Assembly: GCA_017537025.1 (NCBI GenBank)
Contig: JAFWCB010000007.1
Location: 1 to 64,000 of the forward strand
Source of the DNA: Sediminibacterium sp.
Lineage (GTDB): Bacteria; Bacteroidota; Bacteroidia; Chitinophagales; Chitinophagaceae
Reading direction: 5' to 3'
Length of the DNA stretch: 64,000 bases
The translations under genes and the position numbers were made by a program. Under the pieces are notes generated by a model that was given only the letters and a program-made list of their open reading frames with translations, was not told where the DNA came from and ran no database searches. This document shows, one piece after another, positions 16,259 to 25,186 of the stretch. Each line of letters begins with the position of its first letter. Position 1 is the stretch's first letter.

Positions 16259-17395
16259 TTACGCTTCCTTGTAAACCATAATCTCATTGTACAAAGTACC
16301 TCTTTCTACAGGTTGGCGGTTTACTTGTTTAATTAAACGAACCAATTCTTCTGTACTCATAGTTGGCGTTTGTTCTTCACTACCTGCCATCGCATAAATT
16401 TTGGTAGAATCATCAATTGTACCATCAATATCATTCACACCAAAGGATAATGATAATTGTGCATTTTGTCTGCCTAACATAGGCCAATAAGCTTTTACAT
16501 GCGGGAAATTGTCCATGTACAAACGAGATATAGCGTACATGCGCATATCTTCTGTTGTGGTAGATTCCGGCACATCACTCATATCATTGTCTTTATTCCT
16601 AAACTTAAGCGGAATAAATGTATTGAAGCCACCGGTTTCGTCTTGCAAACTGCGTAAGCGTTCCATATGATCTATCCGATGCCAGAATTTTTCGATATGT
16701 CCGTATAAAAGGGTAGCATTACTATGCATACCTAATTCATGCGCTGTTTTATGAATATGTAACCAGCCATCTGCATTTACTTTATCGGCACAAATTTTCT
16801 CTCTTATTTCAGGATGAAAAATTTCAGCACCTCCACCGGGCAATGAATCTAGGCCCGCTTCATGTGCCATACGCATTCCTTCTTCTACAGAAACCTTTGC
16901 TTTTCTAAACATATAATCCAGCTCTACCGGTGTGAACCCTTTAATATGCAGTTCTGGCCTATGTGCTTTGATAGTTCTTAATAATTCTAAGAAGAAATCT
17001 AAATTCATTTTAGGGTGTACGCCTCCCACAATATGTACTTCGGTTACCGGTTTACCATCATAACTTTTAACGATATGCATCATTTGTTCGATACTCAATT
17101 CCCATCCTTCTTCTCTATGTGCATATAAGCGAGAGTAAGAACAAAATGAACAGGAGAACACACATACATTGGTTGGCTCAATATGAAAATTTCTGTTGAA
17201 ATAGGTTTTATTACCATGTTTCTGCTCCCGAACCCAATTCGCTAATGCCCCCGCAAATGGGAGAGAAGCTTTCTCAAATAATAATACGCCTTCATCAAAA
17301 TGGATTCGTTCGCCTGCTATGATTTTGTTTCCGATTCTTTGTAATTCGCTGTTTTTCTCAGCATCAACCAATACCTGTATTGCTGCACTATTCAT
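16259..17395 (-). CDS. mqnE: Aminofutalosine synthase, radical SAM enzyme of the futalosine menaquinone route
   Basis: A 378-residue radical-SAM enzyme. The cluster cysteines are in CVFSCSFC (C78, C82, C85), next to HIEPTNVC. GGVHPKMNLDFF and LPGGGAEIFHPEIREKIC are characteristic of MqnE/MqnC/CofH-type enzymes. The MNSAAIQVLVDAE opening and the length favour MqnE, which joins the chorismate-derived enolpyruvyl benzoate and SAM-derived adenosyl group to make aminofutalosine. The start at ATG 17395 is preferred over 17416 on family length. It suggests menaquinone by the futalosine route; the other mqn genes are not in the window. Confidence 0.88.
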   Translation of the reverse strand: MNSAAIQVLVDAEKNSELQRIGNKIIAGERIHFDEGVLLFEKASLPFAGALANWVREQKHGNKTYFNRNFHIEPTNVCVFSCSFCSYSRLYAHREEGWELSIEQMMHIVKSYDGKPVTEVHIVGGVHPKMNLDFFLELLRTIKAHRPELHIKGFTPVELDYMFRKAKVSVEEGMRMAHEAGLDSLPGGGAEIFHPEIREKICADKVNADGWLHIHKTAHELGMHSNATLLYGHIEKFWHRIDHMERLRSLQDETGGFNTFIPLKFRNKDNDMSDVPESTTTEDMRMYAISRLYMDNFPHVKAYWPMLGRQNAQLSLSFGVNDIDGTIDDSTKIYAMAGSEEQTPTMSTEELVRLIKQVNRQPVERGTLYNEIMVYKEA

Positions 17396-17451
17396 ATAAA
17401 CGCAATTAGGGTGCAAAATTACGAAATACCCAATGATTAATGTAATTGTTT

Positions 17452-17466
17452 GACCCCTACGGGGTC
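17452..17466. terminator. Short GC-rich hairpin after the nucleoside transporter gene
   Basis: GACCCC at 17452-17457 pairs with GGGGTC at 17461-17466 across a TAC loop. It lies just past the 3' end of the minus-strand nupC-like gene, beyond an intergenic repeat. It has no strong T-run, so terminator function is only probable. Confidence 0.4.
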
Positions 17467-17487
17467 TTAAATATGAATAACATGTTA

Positions 17488-17511
17488 CCCTTCGACAAGC
17501 TCAGGGTGACA
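17488..17511. repeat. 24-bp dispersed palindromic repeat, copy 1
   Basis: The core CCTTCGACAAGCTCAGGGTG is part of an exact 24-base match to 59933-59956. It is imperfectly palindromic (TGTTACCCT on the left, AGGGTGACA on the right). It sits immediately before the nupC-like stop codon, between two minus-strand genes. Confidence 0.75.
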
Positions 17512-17513
17512 AA

Positions 17514-18743
17514 TTAGCTCATTAAAATTCCGGCGATAGTTGCTGAAAGATAAGAAGCAAGGGTACCACAAAGCAAAGCTTTGAGTCCGAGTTTGGCAAG
17601 GTCGGCCCTACGTGTTGGTGCTAATTCTCCAATTCCACCAATTTGCATACCCACACTACTGAAATTAGCGAAGCCACAAATAGCAATGCTAACAATTAAT
17701 ATTCCTTTTTCGGTAACAATAGGTACTGCCTTGGTAGTGAGATTATTAAATGCAACAAATTCATTGATTGTAAGCTTTTGGCCCAGCAGAGAAGCTGCAT
17801 TGGCAACATCTGCAGATGGTACGCCCATAGCCCAGGTCATAGGTTTAAAGAGATAACTGAATAAAACATCCAACGTAAAACCGGGTATAATTTTTCCTAA
17901 GCCCCAATTAATAAAGGCAATCAAAGCAATAAATCCAATAAGCATGGCAATTACATTGACGGCTATTTTCATACCATCACTGGCACCATGAGATATGGCA
18001 TCAATAATATTGCTATAAGGACTTTTGACTTCTAACTTAACCTTGCCCATGGTTTGGGATTCCTCCGTTTCCGGAAAAACAATTTTTGATATTACCAAAG
18101 CGCCCGGGGCAGCCATTAAACTGGCAGTAAGTAAATATTCAGCCTTCGCACCCATATTAGCATATACGATCAAAATCCCACCTGCAATACAAGCTAAACT
18201 ACCACTCATACTTGCCAGTAACTCACTCCTCGTCATCGTAGCTAAATAGGGACGAATCATTACTTGTGCCTCAACCTGACCAACAAAGGCACTTGCTACA
18301 TTACTCAATGCTTCTGCGCCACTAACACGCATGATAAAATTCATGGCTTTGGCAATGAGAGAAACAATAAACTGCATCACCCCAAAATGATATAGAATAG
18401 CAACTAAAACACAAACTAAAATAATGGTAGCTGTTACGCTAAATGCGAATACAAATCCACCCTGACTAAAATTCTTCACACCATCGGGGGCGCTCACCAT
18501 CACACCATTGTAAACAAAGGCAACACCCTCTCGGGCAAAGCGCTCAATTTTTTCCATACCACGACCAAGCAATTGGAAGAATCGGGTTACCGGGGGCACT
18601 TTCAACACCATTACAGCAATGAAAACTTGCAGCAGAATACCACTTATGACTAAGCGATAATTAATTTTTTTCTTATTGTTAGAGAACAGAAAAGCAATAC
18701 CAAGAATGAGAAGTATGCCAAGTAAACCCTGAAATCTTTCCAT
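17514..18743 (-). CDS. Concentrative nucleoside transporter (NupC/CNT family)
   Basis: A 409-residue inner-membrane protein of the CNT family, which takes up nucleosides with H+ or Na+. It has the N-terminal gate segment, the long central region FVFAFSVTATIILVCVLVAILYHFG, the SNVASAFVGQVEAQVMIRPYL substrate loop and the C-terminal CGFANFSSVGMQIGGIGELAP hairpin. All of these are CNT hallmarks, with about eight to ten helices. The start at ATG 18743 (MERFQGLLG) gives the family N-terminus; an upstream ATG at 18800 adds an unlike stretch. The stop codon lies three bases from a dispersed repeat. Confidence 0.9.
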   Translation of the reverse strand: MERFQGLLGILLILGIAFLFSNNKKKINYRLVISGILLQVFIAVMVLKVPPVTRFFQLLGRGMEKIERFAREGVAFVYNGVMVSAPDGVKNFSQGGFVFAFSVTATIILVCVLVAILYHFGVMQFIVSLIAKAMNFIMRVSGAEALSNVASAFVGQVEAQVMIRPYLATMTRSELLASMSGSLACIAGGILIVYANMGAKAEYLLTASLMAAPGALVISKIVFPETEESQTMGKVKLEVKSPYSNIIDAISHGASDGMKIAVNVIAMLIGFIALIAFINWGLGKIIPGFTLDVLFSYLFKPMTWAMGVPSADVANAASLLGQKLTINEFVAFNNLTTKAVPIVTEKGILIVSIAICGFANFSSVGMQIGGIGELAPTRRADLAKLGLKALLCGTLASYLSATIAGILMS

Positions 18744-18781
18744 AAGCAAGAGGTTGCAGTAGATTAGGTGGAAAGATAAGG

Positions 18782-18866
18782 AAAAAAGGGGATAGGGCAT
18801 AGGTTATAGGGAATAGGCTATAGTTGATTAGCTAAATCTATTTCCTATAACCTATAACCTTTCTTT
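18782..18866. repeat. Degenerate TATAGG-type repeat hairpin
   Basis: Units such as ATAGGTTATAGGG and AATAGGCTATAG are followed by complementary TTTCCTATAACCTATAACC. An imperfect long stem can form between trxA and the nucleoside transporter gene, both on the minus strand. It probably serves as the trxA terminator. Confidence 0.6.
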
Positions 18867-19184
18867 CTATAAATGCGCTTGGATTTTTTTATCCAATACC
18901 GATTTGGGAACGGCGCCAATTTGTTTGTCTACAATTTGTCCGCCTTTGATGAATAAAATAGCAGGTATAGATGTAATACCATAGTTAACACTAAGGTTTG
19001 GATTATGATCTACGTTTACCTTACCCACATTTATTTTGCCGTCATATTCTTTGGCTAATTCTTCTACTACAGGACCGATAGCGCGACAAGGACCACACCA
19101 TTCTGCCCAAAAATCTACTACAGTTAATTTATCACTGTCGAGCACGGTGCTCTGAAAATTTGCATCTGTTAATTCGAGTGCCAT
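18867..19184 (-). CDS. trxA: Thioredoxin
   Basis: A 105-residue thioredoxin of normal length. The redox motif is W29-C-G-P-C33, preceded by VVDFWAE. The cis-proline is in TSIPAILFI and the C-terminal helix is complete. It reduces cytoplasmic disulfides in partnership with thioredoxin reductase, which is not in the window. It appears to be a single-gene unit with a repeat hairpin after it. Confidence 0.96.
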   Translation of the reverse strand: MALELTDANFQSTVLDSDKLTVVDFWAEWCGPCRAIGPVVEELAKEYDGKINVGKVNVDHNPNLSVNYGITSIPAILFIKGGQIVDKQIGAVPKSVLDKKIQAHL

Positions 19185-19328
19185 TGTATTGTTTTTTATA
19201 TTATGAATCTAAGTATTATTCTAACAAGTGGAGGACAAAAATAGTTCCAAGCAGCAGAATCTGCGCTTATGACTTTTCCACCGTTGTTATTAATACGTAT
19301 GGCGGATTAAATCCTGACAATGGGGCAG

Positions 19329-20540
19329 TTATTTTCGCCGAAAAGGGAATAAACGGAAAAAGGTAACAGAACGCCATAACCATTCAACCGGTCCGTATTG
19401 AAATCTTTTTAACCATTCATTTGCTAAAATTGCTTGTAATAGGAAAAATGCAATGGCAATTCCCCAGTTCAAAAGAGGGGCTGTTTTTCCCCCTAAACCC
19501 AACCCAACGCCATAAAAAAGAAATAAGGCTAAAATGGTTTGGGTTAGATAGCAGGTGAGTGCCATTTTACCGATTGTAGCAAACCCATTAAATATAAGCC
19601 GACGTTTCGTTTTATATAGCAGAAGGGCAAAACCACCCGTATATAAAACCACTAGTGCCGCATTAAACGTATCATAAAAGACACTAAATAATACCCACAT
19701 GGCAGGAATTTTATCCCAACCCAGTTTAAATTGATTATTACCCAACATTAATCCTAGTCCACTTAATAAGCAACCTAACATGATCCAAAAACTACGACCC
19801 GTTATTTTCTTAATGATAGACCGATATTGGGCAACATCTTGCAACCATCCTTTTCTTCCGGTATACATACCTAACAAAAAGAAGCCATAGGTGATATAGA
19901 TTCTTCCACTTGAAAATTGAAATTCGAATTTGGTTTTAAGCGCATACCAATTATGCTTGAAAAGTGCTATCCATCCTGCTTTTGTCATTATTTCATAGTA
20001 TGCTTTGGATCTGGCCTCGAAATCAAAACCATTCGCTTGTCCGTTTTGAGGAGGAGCAGCTATGATATCTATGATTTGGATGATTTTACCGGGTAGGTTG
20101 ATAGCTAATAATATTCCTAGCAGTAATATTAACCGCATAGGGAGTTTACGCATGGGTATCAGTAGCAGCCCCAAAGGAGCATAAATCGATAGGATATCTC
20201 CGGCCCAAAACAAATGATGGACTAGTCCGATAATACCCATCAATATAATCCTCCAACCGTAACGAAATACAAATTTCTCACCTTGCTTCTCCATGCTATT
20301 CATTTGCAGGTAGAAGCTCAGTCCGAATAGAAATGAGAAATAGGCAAAAAATTTACCGGAGATAAATAGATCATTAATAGTAGTGATGATACTGTTGCCA
20401 ACATCTTGGTATTGTTCAAATACCTTGTTTGGTAATCCATCGGTAACAAACCAAAAGCACATATGTGCTAATAAAATGCCTAATAAGGCTATGCCACGGA
20501 GGGCATCAATAACTGGAATCCGGCTTGTAGTTGGTTGCAT
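19329..20540 (-). CDS. DUF418 membrane protein (YeiB-like)
   Basis: A 403-residue polytopic membrane protein. It opens with IPVIDALRGIALLGILLAHM, the N-terminal signature shared by DUF418/YeiB and HGSNAT-like acyltransferase relatives. About ten hydrophobic helices follow, and the DUF418 core lies in roughly residues 225-390, ending GPVEWLWRSVTFF. The catalytic role in the family is unproven; transfer of acyl groups across the membrane has been suggested. It lies between trxA and dnaE, all on the minus strand but with gaps of 140 and 40 bases. Confidence 0.85.
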   Translation of the reverse strand: MQPTTSRIPVIDALRGIALLGILLAHMCFWFVTDGLPNKVFEQYQDVGNSIITTINDLFISGKFFAYFSFLFGLSFYLQMNSMEKQGEKFVFRYGWRIILMGIIGLVHHLFWAGDILSIYAPLGLLLIPMRKLPMRLILLLGILLAINLPGKIIQIIDIIAAPPQNGQANGFDFEARSKAYYEIMTKAGWIALFKHNWYALKTKFEFQFSSGRIYITYGFFLLGMYTGRKGWLQDVAQYRSIIKKITGRSFWIMLGCLLSGLGLMLGNNQFKLGWDKIPAMWVLFSVFYDTFNAALVVLYTGGFALLLYKTKRRLIFNGFATIGKMALTCYLTQTILALFLFYGVGLGLGGKTAPLLNWGIAIAFFLLQAILANEWLKRFQYGPVEWLWRSVTFFRLFPFRRK

Positions 20541-20580
20541 ATTCGATAAACGGGCTAATAACTGAAAAGTTACTTTAATT

Positions 20581-23500
20581 TTATCCTACCAATCCAACTT
20601 TAACATCTACATCAGGGTTATTCATTAAAAAATCTGCCATTTCTTCATTCATCTCGAATCCTTTTTCAATAGTATACATGCTTACTTTCAGGTTTTCTTT
20701 AGGCTCAACAACATTAAAACGAAGCGTTGACTTACCCGGAAATTTGCGCAGGTTTTTATCGATAAAATGAACCATATCTTTCGTTATTGCAGCGGGATGC
20801 ATACTGATTTCTACACTCCGTGTAAGTACTTTCTTCACTGTTTCCAACAAAGACATGCTAGTAACTTTAAACTCATAAACATTCGGTTGATTATACCTTC
20901 CTCTGAAATAACCGTTAATAAGTATGTTTTGCCCTCTTTCTAAATAATTCTGGAATTTGATATAATCCTCACTCCATAAAATAAATTCCGACTTTCCGCT
21001 GAAATCTTCAATAGTAAAGGAGCCAAAATTTTTACCGGTTTTTGTTACCCGATGTTGTACATCTGTTACCAAGCCGGCTACACGTAATGATTTACCGGGA
21101 TTAGGTTGTAGGGTGATAGTATCCTTGATTTCATTGAAATCGCTGATGAGTGTGATTTCGTAATGCTTTAATTCAAACTTAAAATGATCGAGCGGATGGC
21201 CACTCATAAACATACCGGTAACTTCTTTTTCATAATTAAGTAACTCGGTTAATGTCCAAGGTTCTCTGTTTGCGATTTTTGGTTTAGGAACTTGCATCGC
21301 TTGTGGTAGTTCACCAAATAATGTATTGGTAGTACCACTGCTAAGACTTTGCTGTACTTGTCCGTATCCAATAATTTTTTCTAAACCACTCACTCTTTCT
21401 CCATCTGCTATATGAAAATATTGGGCTCTGTGTAACTCAGGAAAGCAATCAAAAGCACCGGAATACACGAGGCTTTCTAGTGATTTTTTGTTTACACTTT
21501 TTTGTAGTACACGTTGTACGAAATCAAAAATATCTTTGTAGGCACCATTCTTTTTTCTTTCAGCAATAATACTTTCAACCGCCATTTCACCAACGCCCTT
21601 CAATCCGCCCAAACCAAAACGTATTTCCCCTTTGCTATTTACAGCAAAACCTTTCAATGATTCATTAATATCCGGCCCTAATACTTTAATCCCCATTCGT
21701 TTACACTCTTCCATAAAGAAAGTAATCTTCTCGATATTGCCTTGGTGATTCAATACGGCCGACATATACTCTCCCGGATAATGTGCTTTTAGATAAGCTG
21801 TTTGATAAGCTACAAAAGCATAGCAGGTAGAATGCGATTTATTGAAAGCATATTGTGCAAAAGCTTCCCAATCGGTCCAAATTTTCTCCAGTTTATCAAC
21901 GGGATAACCTTTGGCAGAAGCACCACTGATAAACTGGGCCTTCATTTTATCAAGAACCGATTTTTGTTTTTTACCCATGGCTTTACGAAGCACATCGGCA
22001 TCGCCTTTAGAGAACCCGGCCAAGCTTTGGCTCAGCAGCATTACCTGCTCTTGGTATACAGTAATACCATAGGTTTCAGAAAGGTATTCCTCCATATCAT
22101 CAATATCATAACTAATGGCTTCTCTGCCATGTTTACGATCAATGAAATTGGGAATATAAGCGATAGGCCCCGGACGATAAAGGGCGTTCATCGCAATCAG
22201 ATCATCAAATTTATCGGGCTTTAATTCGCGTAAATATTTTTGCATACCCACGCTTTCAAACTGAAAAGTACCATTGGTTTCTCCGCGTTGATATAATTGA
22301 AATGTTTTAGGATCATCTAATGGAATGGTATCTAAATCAATATCTACACCATGATTTTGCTTGATCAATTCCAAGGCTGTTTTTAAAATAGATAAGGTTT
22401 TTAATCCGAGAAAATCCATTTTAATGACCCCGGCCTCCTCAATAATATTGCCTTCAATTTGAGTGATCCATAAATCGGAATCTTTAGCCGTAGCAACCGG
22501 AATAAGATCTGTTAAATCTTTTGGAGCGATGATGATACCGGCTGCATGAATACCGGTATTTCGAACAGAACCTTCCAAACGTTCTGCTTCTTTTAGTACC
22601 TGCGCTCGGATATCATTGCCTTTATATATTTCCCGAAGTTTTTTTACATTCTCAATATCTTCAGGTACATACCCTTCTTTTTCTTCTAAAGATTTGGGGC
22701 CTTCTTTGATGGTAATAGGTGCTTTCAATACACGTCCTAATTCGGTGCCTGGTCTATCCGGAACTAATTTGGCCAACATATTACTTTCAGCAAGCGGTAA
22801 ATCGAGTACCCGAGCTACATCTTTAATACTCATTTTAGCAGCCATCGTACCATAGGTAACGATTTGTGCTACCTGTGCTTTGCCGTATTTATCTACCACA
22901 TAATCGATTACTTTTTGGCGGCCTTCGTCATCAAAATCTGTATCGATATCGGGCATGCTTTTTCGATCGGGGTTTAAAAATCTTTCGAAAAGCAAATTGT
23001 ATTTGATGGGGTCGATATTGGTGATACCTATGCAATAGGCAACCACGCTGCCCGCAGCGGATCCTCTACCCGGACCAATAAACACGCCCATTTCCCGCCC
23101 GGCTTTGATAAAATCACTCACAATCAAAAAGTATCCCGCGAAGCCCATTGTTTTAATGGTAAACAGCTCAAAATCAATACGCTCTTGTGTAGTACTTTCT
23201 ATTTCACCGTATCGCGCTTTGGCACCTTCATAAGTGATATGCTTAAGATATTCCCACTGATTCAAATTAGCATCGGCATGTATTTGAAAAGCAGGAGGAA
23301 TGGGGAAGGCAGGCAGTAGGATATCTTTTTTTAAGTTGAGAATATCAACCTTATCAACGATGGCATTCGTATTATCTAATGATTCAGGAATATCAGCAAA
23401 GAGATGCTGCATCTCTTCGGTTGTTTTAAAATAAAACTGATCATTAGGGAATTTGAAACGCCTGTTTTTTATTTGTACATCATCATTTACAAAATCATCA

Positions 23501-24255
23501 AAGCCCGGTGTACTTTGTTTTTCTCCAGTATTGATACATAAAAGAATATCATGGGCATTGGCATCATCCTGATCTACATAATGGCTATCATTCGTAGCTA
23601 TTACAGGTACCTTATATTTCTTTGAAAATGTAAGCAGGGTATTATTAATCAGCTCCTGCTCCTTAATCTGATGACGTTGAATTTCGATATAGTAATCATC
23701 TCCAAACAAATCGAGCCACCATTTAAATTCTTGCTCCGCTTTTTCTTCGCTATGATGTAAAATGGTTTGAGGCACATAAGCTCCAATACAACAAGTAGTA
23801 GCGATCAACCCTTCGTGGTATTTTTCGATCAGCTCTTTATCGATACGAGGATATTTACTGTACATACCTTCTATATATCCTAAGGAGGTAAGTTTAACCA
23901 GATTTTGATACCCAATTTTATTTTTTGCTAATAGTACCTGATGGTATCGCTCATCTTTCACTTCTTTGGTAAATGCTTTAGCATGCCTATCGCGCACCAC
24001 ATAAAACTCGCATCCAACTATCGGCTTAACAGTAGGTGCCAGTATATCCTTCCCATCCTCATCTTTCCCGATAACTTTGGTATTTTTCCAAGCCTGACTA
24101 ACGAATTCAAAAGCGCCAAACATATTACCATGATCGGTAATAGCTAGTGCCGGCATGTTATTGGCTGCTGCCTTTTTGTATAAATTGTCGATAGAGGCGG
24201 CACCATCTAAAAGGGAATACTGGGTATGAACATGTAAATGAGAAAAACGACACAT
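20581..24255 (-). CDS. dnaE: DNA polymerase III alpha subunit
   Basis: A 1224-residue replicative polymerase. It has an N-terminal PHP domain (FSHLHVHTQYSLLDGA). The palm active site is in PDIDTDF (about 435-441) after GPGRGSAAGSVVAYC. The fingers region includes QYAFNKSHSTCYA, followed by helix-hairpin-helix and an OB-fold (GLVTDVQHRVTKTG) near the C-terminus. It makes the leading and lagging strands with the beta clamp. I use ATG 24255, because the MCRFSHLHVH start matches the family and the longer frame to 24321 adds 22 unlike residues. This is the DnaE1 type, with no fused exonuclease. Confidence 0.96.
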   Translation of the reverse strand: MCRFSHLHVHTQYSLLDGAASIDNLYKKAAANNMPALAITDHGNMFGAFEFVSQAWKNTKVIGKDEDGKDILAPTVKPIVGCEFYVVRDRHAKAFTKEVKDERYHQVLLAKNKIGYQNLVKLTSLGYIEGMYSKYPRIDKELIEKYHEGLIATTCCIGAYVPQTILHHSEEKAEQEFKWWLDLFGDDYYIEIQRHQIKEQELINNTLLTFSKKYKVPVIATNDSHYVDQDDANAHDILLCINTGEKQSTPGFDDFVNDDVQIKNRRFKFPNDQFYFKTTEEMQHLFADIPESLDNTNAIVDKVDILNLKKDILLPAFPIPPAFQIHADANLNQWEYLKHITYEGAKARYGEIESTTQERIDFELFTIKTMGFAGYFLIVSDFIKAGREMGVFIGPGRGSAAGSVVAYCIGITNIDPIKYNLLFERFLNPDRKSMPDIDTDFDDEGRQKVIDYVVDKYGKAQVAQIVTYGTMAAKMSIKDVARVLDLPLAESNMLAKLVPDRPGTELGRVLKAPITIKEGPKSLEEKEGYVPEDIENVKKLREIYKGNDIRAQVLKEAERLEGSVRNTGIHAAGIIIAPKDLTDLIPVATAKDSDLWITQIEGNIIEEAGVIKMDFLGLKTLSILKTALELIKQNHGVDIDLDTIPLDDPKTFQLYQRGETNGTFQFESVGMQKYLRELKPDKFDDLIAMNALYRPGPIAYIPNFIDRKHGREAISYDIDDMEEYLSETYGITVYQEQVMLLSQSLAGFSKGDADVLRKAMGKKQKSVLDKMKAQFISGASAKGYPVDKLEKIWTDWEAFAQYAFNKSHSTCYAFVAYQTAYLKAHYPGEYMSAVLNHQGNIEKITFFMEECKRMGIKVLGPDINESLKGFAVNSKGEIRFGLGGLKGVGEMAVESIIAERKKNGAYKDIFDFVQRVLQKSVNKKSLESLVYSGAFDCFPELHRAQYFHIADGERVSGLEKIIGYGQVQQSLSSGTTNTLFGELPQAMQVPKPKIANREPWTLTELLNYEKEVTGMFMSGHPLDHFKFELKHYEITLISDFNEIKDTITLQPNPGKSLRVAGLVTDVQHRVTKTGKNFGSFTIEDFSGKSEFILWSEDYIKFQNYLERGQNILINGYFRGRYNQPNVYEFKVTSMSLLETVKKVLTRSVEISMHPAAITKDMVHFIDKNLRKFPGKSTLRFNVVEPKENLKVSMYTIEKGFEMNEEMADFLMNNPDVDVKVGLVG

Positions 24256-24360
24256 ATCACCTGCGAATATCGTTGTTTTATGAGGTTCCATAATCTTAGT
24301 GAGACGGGCATATTTATCCACATTGGGCTAATCAGGAGATGCATCGGTTTAAATTGCGCT

Positions 24361-25038
24361 ATGCGCTTGATTTTCATCTTAGTTAGTATCTGTTTGGCCC
24401 TTTTTTTTACCAGTTGCCGATCTGTTAGAAAAGTTACGAATAGTGATAGAACTACTGCTTCCAGTATTCCTAAAAAGAAAGGGGATAGAAACTTTATTGA
24501 TGGTATTGAAGTTACACCAGGTTCAAAAGTAATCAGCAAGCACAAAACTACCAGTACGGCCACCACAAAGAAATCGAATAGTACAGATCGAAATGCAGGT
24601 AACAATATAGAACGTGCCAGTATTTTACAATTAAAATACGCGGTGATTATGGATGTTCCCGTAGAAGATTTAACGAATATTCCTTTATTAGAGCTCATTG
24701 ATAAATGGTGGGGTACTAGATATTGTATGGGAGGAAGTACGGAGAATTGTATTGATTGCTCGGCATTTACGCAAATTATTTTACGAGAAATTTATGCTCA
24801 AACTTTACCTCGTACCTCACAGGAACAATATAATATAGCCAAACGGGTTGAATACGAAGATTTACAGGAAGGGGATCTTGTTTTTTTTAGTGCCGGAGGA
24901 AGATCGATAACTCATGTAGGTGTTTATCTTCAGAATAATAAATTTGTACACGCCTCCACATCAGGAGGTGTAACTATTACCGACTTAAGCGATAAATATT
25001 GGAATCCTAAGTTTAGAGGCGGAGGGAGGGTGAGGTAG
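24361..25038 (+). CDS. NlpC/P60 family lipoprotein endopeptidase
   Basis: A 225-residue predicted lipoprotein. The hydrophobic N-terminus ends in a lipobox-like FFTSC (Cys19), then comes a Ser/Thr/Lys-rich linker (25-85). The C-terminal NlpC/P60 domain (about 110-215) has catalytic Cys133 in IDCSAF, His185 in ITHVGVY and a third polar residue near FVHAS (H197). These enzymes cut the D-Glu/meso-Dap bond of peptidoglycan stem peptides. The start at ATG 24361 is chosen because upstream in-frame codons overlap the dnaE 5' region. It is divergent from dnaE, 105 bases away. Confidence 0.9.
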   Translation: MRLIFILVSICLALFFTSCRSVRKVTNSDRTTASSIPKKKGDRNFIDGIEVTPGSKVISKHKTTSTATTKKSNSTDRNAGNNIERASILQLKYAVIMDVPVEDLTNIPLLELIDKWWGTRYCMGGSTENCIDCSAFTQIILREIYAQTLPRTSQEQYNIAKRVEYEDLQEGDLVFFSAGGRSITHVGVYLQNNKFVHASTSGGVTITDLSDKYWNPKFRGGGRVR

Positions 25039-25186
25039 AATTTAGACCGGAGACGGGAGACCGAAGACGGTAGTAAATAAGTAACTAGGTAACTAAGTAG
25101 AATAAGTAAATAGTATAGGTTATAGGTTATAGGTTATGGGGTATAGAATGAAACGGACTTGGCTTACTGTCTTCCGGACTCACGGA
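25039..25186. repeat. Composite degenerate repeat region (ACCGGAGACGG / TATAGG / CGGACT units)
   Basis: Between two convergent genes lie GACCGGAGACGGGAGACC units, then GTAACTAGGTAACTAAGTAG, then tandem TATAGGTTATAGG, then ACGGACTACTCGGACTTTCG. The last block is roughly complementary in character to the first. No coding signal is seen. It is probably a structured bidirectional terminator built from several repeat families. Confidence 0.6.

Noticed and set aside
24207..24698. 163-residue minus-strand frame over the start of the NlpC/P60 gene.
   Set aside because: Shadow of a well-supported gene in another frame, with no family features.
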